Below, one piece after another: positions 43,559 to 51,074 of a DNA stretch of 64,000 nt; positions within the stretch are counted from its first letter, which is position 1, and every line of letters starts with the position of its first letter. The stretch lies in NCBI GenBank assembly GCA_016218085.1, contig JACREY010000011.1, positions 143,865-207,864 of the forward strand, given 5' to 3'. The position numbers and the translations under genes were made by a program. The notes beneath the pieces are model-generated. The model was given only the letters and a program-made list of their open reading frames with translations, had not been told where the DNA came from and ran no database searches. The DNA is from Ignavibacteriota bacterium (GTDB lineage: Bacteria; Bacteroidota; Ignavibacteria; Tepidaquicellales; Tepidaquicellaceae).

Positions 43559-45457
43559 TTGAAGAGCAGAGAATATTTAAATTTCGTAGTAAGTAAAATA
43601 GAAAACGACCTGAAAATTTCCGGCGCATCAGCAGAGCAGATGAAGTGCCTGTATGTGCTTGGTGTATTGAAGAATTCGGATAATCTATTAAAGGACATTT
43701 ACACAATTTCCCGCATAAAAAATTTCAAGCCGCTCGGCAATTACCTGCTTTTCATACTCAAGAAATCGGAAACGGGGGAAGTGCGTTTCGATAACCTTCT
43801 TGAAAACCTTAATCAGGACAGGGAATTTATAATCAGGGAGCTGAAAAGCCGCTTCAGGCTTGATGCGCAGGAAGAAGACGGAAGCCCCGCGGAAATCACA
43901 CGCAAGCCCAAAGAAGAAGAGGTGAAAGAAGAAAAAATCACAGACGAAATCAGGAAAATTCTTGCCGAATCAAAATTCAAGGTTGAGGAAATCGACAACG
44001 AGCTTGTAACGGAAGAATTTATCGAAACGGACGTTAAGGAAGACAGTGACTCCATAGTGCGCGGAAATTATCTTGAACTTCTTCAGCCGGAAAACGGATA
44101 CGAAGAGGATTCGGTTTTTTCCCTGCCGACAGATAAACCCGCAGAAGAAAACGAAGGTTTGGAAGAAGAGGACGTTTTTTCCTTGCCCGGCGAAAGGAAA
44201 GAAGAGGCGGAAACAAAAGAAGCCGAAATAAATGTAGGCGGTGTGAATACGGAAGAGCTGGAGGAGATTGTGCTGGAAAAAGCGGAAGAGGAAGAAGCAA
44301 CAGAGGTAAAAGAAGTAACAGAAGTTGCAGAAGAAAAAGCGGAAGAAGGGGCAATAGAAGAGCTTATTCCGGAAGAAGAGTTCAGAAAAGAAGAAATTCC
44401 GGAGGAAGAAATAGTTTTTGAAGAGGCAACGGAAGAAAAGATTGAAGAGATAAAGAAAGAATTATCGAGAGAAGAAGTTGATCCCGGCACAGAACAACGG
44501 GACGAAAAGAGTGCGGAGGTTGAAGAAGAAAAAGAAGAAATAATAGAGGAGCAGGCCGAAGAGCACGAAGAAGAGGAATTTGCAGAGGCGGAGAATTCGG
44601 TTTATATGCAGTACGAAACCGAACTTATGGAGCGGAATGCCGTGCTGTGCGCGAAGTTCGAGGAATTGAAAACCCTTGACAGGGAAGATGAAAAGTTTGC
44701 CGAAACGAGGGACGGGATTCTGAAAGAGATTACGGACAACAGTGCTTACCTCGAAGACTATTCGAAGAAAATGTCATTTGAAGTGATTACGGGAGTTTAC
44801 AATGTAATGAACATGACATTTATCTCTTACGGCAAGACTGTGGGCGGGGAAATCCTGAAGCTGTTCAGAAATTCGATATCGCTTGTAGAGAGCTTAATCA
44901 AGGGCGAGGATTTTGCAGGGTTTGACAGCGCTATAAAATCCCTGGATGCCCTAAAGCACACACTTCTTGAAAGCAAAAAAGAAGAGGAGAAAACAGAAGA
45001 GAAAACCGAAAAGGAACCTGCCGCAGAAACGGAAGTTCCCCCGGGCGAAAAATATATGGACACGAACCAGCGCCAGAAACTTGCGCTGCTTAAGCAGAAT
45101 ATTATAGAGGTGGAAAATGTGTTCAAATCGCTTGAAGAAATTAAAGGAAGATATCAGGCATATGAAGCGCTAAGAAGGCTGTCGCATACATTTGCGCACT
45201 TAAAAGAAATGGTGAACATTGCAAACGCGCTCGAGATGAGGAAGGTAGCGCAGCTGGCGGAAGCAAGCTATATATTCGTAAAGTTTGTTCAGAACTACAG
45301 GATGGATCCTTTTGAAAGTGAAATTTCGGAAGTATTCAAATACATAACATACAATTTCAAATTAATTTTTCTGGACAAGCCCACCAAAGATATAGACCTG
45401 CTCATTTCGTATCTGAACGACCCGGTAAAGATATTTGAGAAGAAAGAAAAGAAGTGA
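43559..45457 (+). CDS. Large acidic coiled protein with a possible Hpt-like C-terminus
   Basis: A 632-aa protein without a recognised family. Residues 1-105 are a compact helical domain ('MKCLYVLGVLKNSDNLLKDI'). About 110-350 is an extremely Glu/Lys-rich low-complexity stretch. About 350-640 is helical again, with a second acidic linker near 480. Near residue 545 'RRLSHTFAHLKEMVNIANAL' followed by 'EMRKVAQLAE' recalls the histidine-phosphotransfer motif (AHxLK...G...A..E), though the usual Gly is missing; I treat that as a hint only. The start is a TTG; an ATG at 43552 in another frame stops after 14 codons. It begins right at the origin-side of dnaA, transcribed away from it. Confidence 0.65.
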   Translation: MKSREYLNFVVSKIENDLKISGASAEQMKCLYVLGVLKNSDNLLKDIYTISRIKNFKPLGNYLLFILKKSETGEVRFDNLLENLNQDREFIIRELKSRFRLDAQEEDGSPAEITRKPKEEEVKEEKITDEIRKILAESKFKVEEIDNELVTEEFIETDVKEDSDSIVRGNYLELLQPENGYEEDSVFSLPTDKPAEENEGLEEEDVFSLPGERKEEAETKEAEINVGGVNTEELEEIVLEKAEEEEATEVKEVTEVAEEKAEEGAIEELIPEEEFRKEEIPEEEIVFEEATEEKIEEIKKELSREEVDPGTEQRDEKSAEVEEEKEEIIEEQAEEHEEEEFAEAENSVYMQYETELMERNAVLCAKFEELKTLDREDEKFAETRDGILKEITDNSAYLEDYSKKMSFEVITGVYNVMNMTFISYGKTVGGEILKLFRNSISLVESLIKGEDFAGFDSAIKSLDALKHTLLESKKEEEKTEEKTEKEPAAETEVPPGEKYMDTNQRQKLALLKQNIIEVENVFKSLEEIKGRYQAYEALRRLSHTFAHLKEMVNIANALEMRKVAQLAEASYIFVKFVQNYRMDPFESEISEVFKYITYNFKLIFLDKPTKDIDLLISYLNDPVKIFEKKEKK

Positions 45458-45460
45458 TTT

Positions 45461-45492
45461 AGTTATTCGGTATATTAAGTTATTGAGTTATT
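45461..45492. repeat. Dispersed GTTATT/GTATATT module
   Basis: AGTTATTCGGTATATTAAGT followed by TATTGAGTTATTTGG resembles the arm between the two parS sites (32820-32852: GTTATTAAGTATATTGG then TTATTAAGTTATT). The relation suggests the parS-region palindrome is made of the same kind of dispersed module. Confidence 0.5.
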
Positions 45493-45606
45493 TGGTTTCA
45501 AAGTACAATACTAAAAAGAATTTACATTTTACAATTTACGAAATTATATTTACTTTATTAAAAAGACTGAAGCAAAAATAAAGTTTAATTTAAAACAGAA
45601 TTTGTT

Positions 45607-46716
45607 ATGAACAATTACGCAATAATAATGGCAGGCGGCGTAGGGCAGAGATTCTGGCCCAAGGGCACATCAAAGTATCCGAAGCAGTTTCTGAAAATTC
45701 AGAACAAAGAACAGTCGATGATACAGGAAACCTTTAAAAGGCTTGAAGGTTTGTTTAATACGAATAATATTTTTGTTGTAACAAATGTAGCATACAAGGC
45801 GCTGACCAAAAAACACCTGCCGAAGCTTCCGGACGAAAATATAATCTGCGAGCCGTTCGGGCGCAACACCGCGCCCTGCATAGGTTTGGCGTGTTTGTTT
45901 ATAAAGCAAACCGACCCGAAAGCAAACGTCTTCGTGATTCCTTCCGACCATATTATAAAGGACGTAACGGAATTCCAGCGCGTGGTAAAGTGCGGGATGA
46001 AATTCGTAAACGACAACGGAGGAATTGTTACGCTCGGTATAAACCCGACAAAACCGGAAACAGGATACGGCTATATACAGTACGACGGAGACGATTCATA
46101 CGCGGTATCAATCGAAAGCAAGGAAAAGCACTCAGTTGGCGACACCGTTTACAAAGTAAAAACATTTGCGGAAAAACCGAACCTCGAAACGGCAAAGGCA
46201 TTCATCGAAAGCGGGGACTTTCTCTGGAACAGCGGCATGTTCATATTCCGCGTGGATACAATGCTGAAAGAGCTCAATGCATCGCTGCCTGAAATTATGG
46301 GATATATGAACAATCTTGAAAAATACCTTATCTCAAACGAATTCGACAAGCAGCTCGAGCTTGCCTATGCGCAGATAAAAGGAATCTCGATTGACTACGG
46401 AGTAATGGAAAAATCTTCGGAAGTATATACTATCCGCAGCCACTTCGACTGGAGCGATGTCGGTTCATGGGATGAGATTTATAATTTAAAAGAAAAAGAC
46501 TCGAACGGAAACTATACTCAGGGTATGACTGTTTTGCAGAAAACAAAGAACTGCCTGATAATCAACGACCAGCGCATAACCGCTGCAATCGGCGTCGAAG
46601 ACCTGCTTATAATAGATACGGACAATGGTTTACTTGTCTGCAAGAAAGGCGAATCGCAGAGCGTGAAAGAAGTTGTGGATTATCTGAGAAGAAAAGGGTT
46701 GGAGCAGTTTCTGTAA
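45607..46716 (+). CDS. manC: Mannose-1-phosphate guanylyltransferase
   Basis: It makes GDP-mannose from mannose 1-phosphate and GTP. The nucleotidyltransferase signature 'IIMAGGVGQRFWPKGTSKYP' followed by KQFL opens the protein. Then come 'CEPFGRNTAPCIGLA', 'VFVIPSDHII' and 'FLWNSGMFIFR', all standard, and 'SHFDWSDVGSWDEIY' near residue 280. At 369 aa it lacks the extra C-terminal cupin isomerase domain of the bifunctional ManC, which agrees with a separate phosphomannose isomerase elsewhere in the window (13.5 kb). It is monocistronic as far as seen, with a 149-bp AT-rich upstream gap that has a partial copy of the parS-region arm. Confidence 0.95.
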   Translation: MNNYAIIMAGGVGQRFWPKGTSKYPKQFLKIQNKEQSMIQETFKRLEGLFNTNNIFVVTNVAYKALTKKHLPKLPDENIICEPFGRNTAPCIGLACLFIKQTDPKANVFVIPSDHIIKDVTEFQRVVKCGMKFVNDNGGIVTLGINPTKPETGYGYIQYDGDDSYAVSIESKEKHSVGDTVYKVKTFAEKPNLETAKAFIESGDFLWNSGMFIFRVDTMLKELNASLPEIMGYMNNLEKYLISNEFDKQLELAYAQIKGISIDYGVMEKSSEVYTIRSHFDWSDVGSWDEIYNLKEKDSNGNYTQGMTVLQKTKNCLIINDQRITAAIGVEDLLIIDTDNGLLVCKKGESQSVKEVVDYLRRKGLEQFL

Positions 46717-46848
46717 AAACAACAAACACTAAATCAGAAATTCTAAATACTAAACAAATACTAATTTTCAAAACCAAAACATGTTGTAATTTAGGATTTA
46801 GAAATTGTTTAAAATTTAGATTTTAGAAATTAGAATTTTAAAAATTAT
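46717..46848. repeat. Imperfect inverted repeat of CTAAAT units
   Basis: The left half has repeated CTAAAT/TACTAAAC units (ACTAAATCAGAAATTCTAAA). The right half has their complements (ATTTAGGATTTAGAAATTG, TTTAGATTTTAGAAATTAG), around ACATGTTGT. It could fold into a long weak hairpin between manC and the next gene. Confidence 0.5.
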
Positions 46849-47541
46849 ATGAGCCGAATATTTATTGCATTATTTCTACTATTACTTTCCATAAATTGTT
46901 ATTCAAATGACTCCGGAATTATAGCTATCGGCGGGACGTGGATTGTGATGAAGGACGAGCATCCGTCGGTACAGATGGAAAGCGAAAAAATAGAGATGAA
47001 TGTATATGCGGATTATTACGACGTAACGGCAGAATTTATTTTCAAAAACATCGGCGGGGAATGCAGTGTTTATATGGGTTTTCCCGAATCGGGATTCGGC
47101 GATATGAACAGCTATAAGGATTCGGTTTCTGCTTTTCTAAAATTTTCAACCGAGGTCGACGGTATAATGGCGGAGGTCAGGCGCGAAAGGGTGCGCGGGG
47201 AATTTAACGATTACGATGCGTACCTTGCATACTGGATTAAAGAAGTTTCTTTTAAAGAAGGGCAGATGAGAAAGGTAACGGTAAAATACCGCTCCCCTCT
47301 TGGCACGGGCATTTCGGCTTTTTACAACGGCACGGATAATTTTGTAAGATATACATTCAGCGGCGGCAACTGGCAGGGAAAGGTGACGGAAAGCAATCTG
47401 AAAATTTATTTTCACATCCCTGTAGAAGTGAGGCCGAATGAAAAATTTGATTTAAAGAAAGTTGGCGACCACTACGAATACAACCGTACATTCTGGGAAG
47501 CAGAAGAATATTTCGGAGTGGTATTTAAGATTAAAGATTAA
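46849..47541 (+). CDS. Secreted DUF4424-like protein
   Basis: A 230-aa exported protein has a signal peptide (MSRIFIALFLLLLSINCYSN). The mature part begins 'NDSGIIAIGGTWIVMKDEHP' and continues with 'SEKIEMNVYADYYDVTAEFI' and 'CSVYMGFPESGFGDM'. This recalls the DUF4424 layout, in which an 'ND' mature start, 'GGxxxxK' and a 'v.Y.F.N....v...FP' strand pair are typical. No catalytic residues are apparent. It is expected in the periplasm. A run of 9-bp repeats starts 3 bp after its stop codon. Confidence 0.55.
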   Translation: MSRIFIALFLLLLSINCYSNDSGIIAIGGTWIVMKDEHPSVQMESEKIEMNVYADYYDVTAEFIFKNIGGECSVYMGFPESGFGDMNSYKDSVSAFLKFSTEVDGIMAEVRRERVRGEFNDYDAYLAYWIKEVSFKEGQMRKVTVKYRSPLGTGISAFYNGTDNFVRYTFSGGNWQGKVTESNLKIYFHIPVEVRPNEKFDLKKVGDHYEYNRTFWEAEEYFGVVFKIKD

Positions 47542-47544
47542 CCG

Positions 47545-47616
47545 GATTCGTAAGATTCGTAAGATTCGTAAGATTCGTAAGATTCGTAAGATTTGTAAGA
47601 TTTGTAAGATTTATAA
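47545..47616. repeat. Tandem array of eight 9-bp units
   Basis: GATTCGTAA is repeated five times exactly (47545-47589), then GATTTGTAA twice and GATTTATAA once. A related four-unit array lies at 38682-38717, also directly after a stop codon. The array is followed by a TCCCGATTTATCGGGA palindrome near 47651. Confidence 0.92.
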
Positions 47617-47689
47617 AATTTAAAAATATTTAACATTTGCGTTTTTTGCATCCCGATTTATCGGGATAAAATTTAACATTGGAAGAGTT

Positions 47690-48091
47690 ATGAAATTAGA
47701 ACATCTTGGTATTGCGGTAAAATCACTCGAACAATCGGTGCCCATATTCGAAAAGATATTCGGAGTAAAAGCATCACCGGTACAGATTGTGGAAGAGCAG
47801 AAAGTAAAAGTTCAGAAAATAAAATTAGAGAACTGCGACATAGAAATACTCGAGGGTACAGACCCCGAATCACCGATCTCTAAGCACATCGAAAAACGCG
47901 GCGAGGGAATCCAGCACTGTTCGTTCGAAGTACACGACATAGTGAAGTCTCTTTCCGAGCTGAAAGAAGGCGGAGTAAGGCTGATTAACGAAGAGCCGAG
48001 AGTCGGCGCGGATGATATGCTGATAGCATTTCTTCACCCGAAGTCAACTGCGGGAATCCTTATGGAGCTCGCACAGCCGGGAAAGAAATAA
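47690..48091 (+). CDS. mce: Methylmalonyl-CoA epimerase
   Basis: This VOC-fold enzyme converts (S)- to (R)-methylmalonyl-CoA in propionyl-CoA metabolism. The N-terminal 'KLEHLGIAVKSLEQSVPIFE' has the first metal His (His5). 'GEGIQHCSFEVHDI' gives a second His and an acidic position, and 'RVGADDMLIAFLHPKSTAGI' ahead of 'LMELAQP' gives the C-terminal Glu, as in the family. At 133 aa it is the normal length. No mutase or carboxylase gene is adjacent; uvrC follows by 42 bp. Confidence 0.93.
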   Translation: MKLEHLGIAVKSLEQSVPIFEKIFGVKASPVQIVEEQKVKVQKIKLENCDIEILEGTDPESPISKHIEKRGEGIQHCSFEVHDIVKSLSELKEGGVRLINEEPRVGADDMLIAFLHPKSTAGILMELAQPGKK

Positions 48092-48133
48092 AATTGCCCT
48101 ACTCTTTTACAGTTTTACTTTCTATTTTTTCCT

Positions 48134-50206
48134 ATGAATGAAAGTTTAAAATCAAAGCTTGAGAATCTCCCCTCATCGCCGGGAGTGTACCAGTTTAAGG
48201 ACGGCACGGGAAAGGTGATTTATATAGGCAAGGCAAAGGTGCTGAAAAACCGTGTCAGGCAATACTTTCATTCGAGTCCGCATTACGGCAGGATTCCGAT
48301 GATGGTATCGAAAATAAACGACCTCGAAATAATTACAACCGACAACGAAGTCGAAGCGCTTATTCTTGAGTTCAACTTAATCAAAGAGCTGAAGCCGCGC
48401 TACAACGTAAACCTTAAAGACGATAAGTCATTTCCGTACATTGTAATCACGAAAGAACCTTTTCCTCGCGTATTCCCTACACGGCAGAAACGCACAGACG
48501 GCTCGAAGTATTTCGGACCTTACACAGACGTAAAAAATATGCGATATGCTTTAAAAACAATCAGGGATATTTTTATGATTCGTTCGTGTTATTTTAATCT
48601 CACGGAAGAAACAATCGAAAGTAAAAAATATAAACTCTGTCTCGATTACCACATACACAAATGCGAAGGTCCCTGCGAGGGGCTTGTCAGCCGCGAGGAT
48701 TACAATGAAATGATAGATGAAGTTGCAAAACTGCTTAACGGAAAAACCACATCACTTATAAAAGAGCTGACAGCAAGGATGGACGAGCTTTCCGCGGCTA
48801 TGCAGTTCGAGAAAGCCGCAAAGCTCCGCGACAAAATCGATGCAATCAGCGTGTATTCATCCAAGCAGAAAATGGTGGATGATGAAATTATAGACAGGGA
48901 TATTTTCGCGGTTGAAACGGAAGACAACGACGGTTGCGGAATGATATTGAAAATCCGCGACGGCAAGGTAATCGGCAAGTCGCACTTCTATTTAAGCAAC
49001 GTTCTCGAAAAAGAAGAAGACGAACTAATTGAAAACCTCGTAATCAATTATTATTCGAAATCCGATTTTATCCCGGATGAAATTTTCCTGCAGAAGGAAA
49101 TTGAAAACATAGATACGGTAAAAGACTGGCTCGAAAAACGGGACGTGAAAAAAGTAAGCATCGTTGTTCCGAAAATCGGCGACAAGGCAAAGCTCGTGAA
49201 TATGGTTAAGGCAAATGCTCGCCTGATGCTGGAAGAGCTGAAGCTTGCAAAGCTGAAGCGCGAATTCATTGCGCCGTCGGTGGAGTCGCTCAAGCGGGAT
49301 TTGCGGATGGATAAGCTTCCGCGGAGAATCGAGTGCTTCGATATTTCCCACATACAGGGCACGGACACCGTGGCTTCGATGGTGGTGTTTCAGGACGGCA
49401 AGCCGAGAAAAACGGAATACAGGAAATTCAAGATTGACAGTGTATCGGGAGAGACAGGGCAGCCGGACGATTTTCTTTCTATGCGTGAGGTTGTTTACCG
49501 CAGGTATAAGCGGCTGATTGAAGAAAAGCAGGAGTTTCCTGATTTGATTGTGATTGACGGAGGCAAGGGGCAGCTTTCTTCGGCAACGAAGGTTCTTTCG
49601 GACTTAGGAGTTTTTAAATTGGAGCAAGAAGCAGATGGTTTATTAGAGGTAAATAGTGAATCGGCAATCGTGAATAGTAATAGCGAAGAGCAAAAGAGCG
49701 TGAATCGTAAATCGCCCGCCACGGCGGGTGCAGAGAGCGCATCAATAGTGAATAGTAAGAGCGAAGAGCGGAAAAACGCGAAACGTGAAACGGAAAACGT
49801 AAAACGAAAGAGCGACAAAAAAACAGAAATTCAACATTCAAAATTAAAAACTAAAAATTTAAAGATTATAGGTTTAGCAAAGAAGTTGGAAGAGGTGTAT
49901 TTTCCCGGGGACAGCGACCCGTTCACCATTCCGAAGACATCGAGCGGGCTGAAGCTGCTGCAGAGGATTCGTGACGAGGCGCACAGGTTTGCTGTGACAT
50001 TTCACAAAGATTTGAGGGATAAAAGAACACTCACAACGGAACTGCTCGAGATAAAAGGCGTAGGAGAAAAGACCGCGAAAAAATTACTCACAGAATTCGG
50101 CTCTGTGGACGGGCTGAAAGAAAAAATCGTTTCCAATTACGAAGAAGTTAAAAAAGTTGCAGGGAAGAAAACCGCAGTGATATTGAAAGAGTTTTTTTAT
50201 ATTTAG
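48134..50206 (+). CDS. uvrC: Excinuclease ABC subunit C with an in-frame repeat insertion
   Basis: UvrC makes both incisions in nucleotide excision repair. The GIY-YIG domain is at residues 10-90 ('LPSSPGVYQFKDGTGKVIYI' with GKAKVLKNRV). The UVR motif lies near 215 ('ELSAAMQFEKAAKLRDKIDA'). The RNase H-like domain begins 'RIECFDISHIQGTDTVASMV' and 'DLIVIDGGKGQLSSATKVLS', and HhH motifs close the protein ('LLEIKGVGEKTAKKLLTEFG'). Between 'DLGVFK' (about residue 494) and 'LKIIGLAKKLEEVYFPGD' (from 576), where homologues need only a few residues, lie about 80 extra residues, Ser/Lys/Glu-rich ('IVNSNSEEQKSVNRKSPATA'). Their DNA consists of the dispersed repeat modules of the spacers. The frame is kept, so the protein is probably functional with a surface loop. 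Confidence 0.95.
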   Translation: MNESLKSKLENLPSSPGVYQFKDGTGKVIYIGKAKVLKNRVRQYFHSSPHYGRIPMMVSKINDLEIITTDNEVEALILEFNLIKELKPRYNVNLKDDKSFPYIVITKEPFPRVFPTRQKRTDGSKYFGPYTDVKNMRYALKTIRDIFMIRSCYFNLTEETIESKKYKLCLDYHIHKCEGPCEGLVSREDYNEMIDEVAKLLNGKTTSLIKELTARMDELSAAMQFEKAAKLRDKIDAISVYSSKQKMVDDEIIDRDIFAVETEDNDGCGMILKIRDGKVIGKSHFYLSNVLEKEEDELIENLVINYYSKSDFIPDEIFLQKEIENIDTVKDWLEKRDVKKVSIVVPKIGDKAKLVNMVKANARLMLEELKLAKLKREFIAPSVESLKRDLRMDKLPRRIECFDISHIQGTDTVASMVVFQDGKPRKTEYRKFKIDSVSGETGQPDDFLSMREVVYRRYKRLIEEKQEFPDLIVIDGGKGQLSSATKVLSDLGVFKLEQEADGLLEVNSESAIVNSNSEEQKSVNRKSPATAGAESASIVNSKSEERKNAKRETENVKRKSDKKTEIQHSKLKTKNLKIIGLAKKLEEVYFPGDSDPFTIPKTSSGLKLLQRIRDEAHRFAVTFHKDLRDKRTLTTELLEIKGVGEKTAKKLLTEFGSVDGLKEKIVSNYEEVKKVAGKKTAVILKEFFYI
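49641..49855 (+). repeat. Dispersed modular repeat inside uvrC
   Basis: The segment contains AATCGGCAATCGTGAATAG (49659-49677, identical to 21709-21727), AGCGAAGAGCAAAAGAGCG and GTGAATCGTAAATCG. It also has the hairpin CCCGCCACGGCGGG (49715-49728, identical to 21335-21348), GTGAATAGTAAGAGCGAAGA, CGCGAAACGTGAAACGG and AAAGAGCGAC. It is an exact multiple of three relative to flanking uvrC and has no stop in the uvrC frame. Confidence 0.9.
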
Positions 50207-50332
50207 ATTTTTAAGAGCATTTCACGAAGGGGCACGAAGAAAAACGAAGAATTATTCAGGTTTTAGGTACAAAAATAGATGTTTCCTCTTAGGGAAACTT
50301 TTTATATATTTCTTAAGTTTAAATATTAACCG

Positions 50333-50671
50333 ATGCAACGAAAATTTGAGGTTTTCTTCCTGGAAGATGCAAGAGATTTTCTTGCGGGACTTAGCGAAAA
50401 AGCAAGAAGAAAAATAATTTACAACATCGATAAAACTGCATATTTAAACGACCCGGTTTTGTTTAAAAAATTAATTAAGGAAATCTGGGAATTCAGAACG
50501 GAATATAACGGTATACAATACAGATTGCTTGCGTTTTGGGATAAATCGGGCAATAAAGAGACACTTGTGATAGCCACACACGGGTTTATTAAAAAGACTG
50601 ATAAAACACCGGGAAAAGAAATTGTAAGAGCAGAAAAATTAAAAGCAGCATATTTCAGTGCGAAAAAATAA
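50333..50671 (+). CDS. HigB/Gp49-like toxin (RelE superfamily)
   Basis: A 112-aa protein of the phage-derived Gp49-like/HigB toxin group: 'FEVFFLEDARDFLAGLSEKA', 'LIKEIWEFRTEYNGIQYRLL' and 'TLVIATHGFIKKTDKTPGKE'. The last two are the conserved strand and the 'hGFxKKtxktP' signature that marks this family of ribosome-dependent mRNA interferases. The order toxin then antitoxin and overlap or near contact with the next gene fit a HigBA module. Residues needed for cleavage (Arg in 'FRTEY' and 'YRLLAF', Lys in 'FIKK') are present. Confidence 0.88.
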   Translation: MQRKFEVFFLEDARDFLAGLSEKARRKIIYNIDKTAYLNDPVLFKKLIKEIWEFRTEYNGIQYRLLAFWDKSGNKETLVIATHGFIKKTDKTPGKEIVRAEKLKAAYFSAKK

Positions 50672-50678
50672 AACCAAT

Positions 50679-51005
50679 ATGAAAAACAATAAAATAAAAA
50701 TTTACAAATTCGACCATATTAAAGACGAATTTATCGGGAAAAAAGGTACCCCCGAAAGAGAAGAATATGAATTTGAACTAAAGACAGAACTGCTTGGCGA
50801 AACAATTAAATCCATTAGAATAAGCAGAAACCTGACACAGGAACAGCTAGGAAAGATTATCAAGGTACAGAAATCACAAATATCAAAACTCGAAAGCGGA
50901 GCAAAGAACGTAACTGTGGAAACAATTCTAAAAATATTTGACGCATTAAAAATGGGTATATTGATTAATGTATTCCCAAAAACCAAGAAGAAGAAAGTTG
51001 CCTGA
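50679..51005 (+). CDS. HigA-like Xre-family antitoxin
   Basis: A 108-aa protein has a C-terminal Xre/Cro helix-turn-helix: 'SIRISRNLTQEQLGKIIKVQ', 'SQISKLESGAKNVTVETILK'. The N-terminal 40 residues should bind the toxin. I chose the ATG at 50679, 7 bp after the toxin stop; a GTG at 50658 would overlap the toxin gene. It is expected to repress its own operon through operators upstream of 50333, where I see no clear palindrome. The pair probably stabilises this locus or responds to phage. Confidence 0.88.
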   Translation: MKNNKIKIYKFDHIKDEFIGKKGTPEREEYEFELKTELLGETIKSIRISRNLTQEQLGKIIKVQKSQISKLESGAKNVTVETILKIFDALKMGILINVFPKTKKKKVA

Positions 51006-51074
51006 TTCCTCCCTCTTTTTTGTATTTTCTGTTTGAAGAAAAACGGATAAATTCAATTAAATCAAATACATTGT

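Noticed and set aside
43552..43596. ATG start for the acidic protein
   Set aside because: This ATG is in another frame and stops after 14 codons; the long frame begins at TTG 43559.
44034..44490. Minus-strand Ser/Leu-rich frames opposite the Glu-rich protein
   Set aside because: They are shadows of GAA/GAG codons on the coding strand.
47545..47616. CRISPR-like array
   Set aside because: Units are 9 bp without spacers; no cas genes are in the window.
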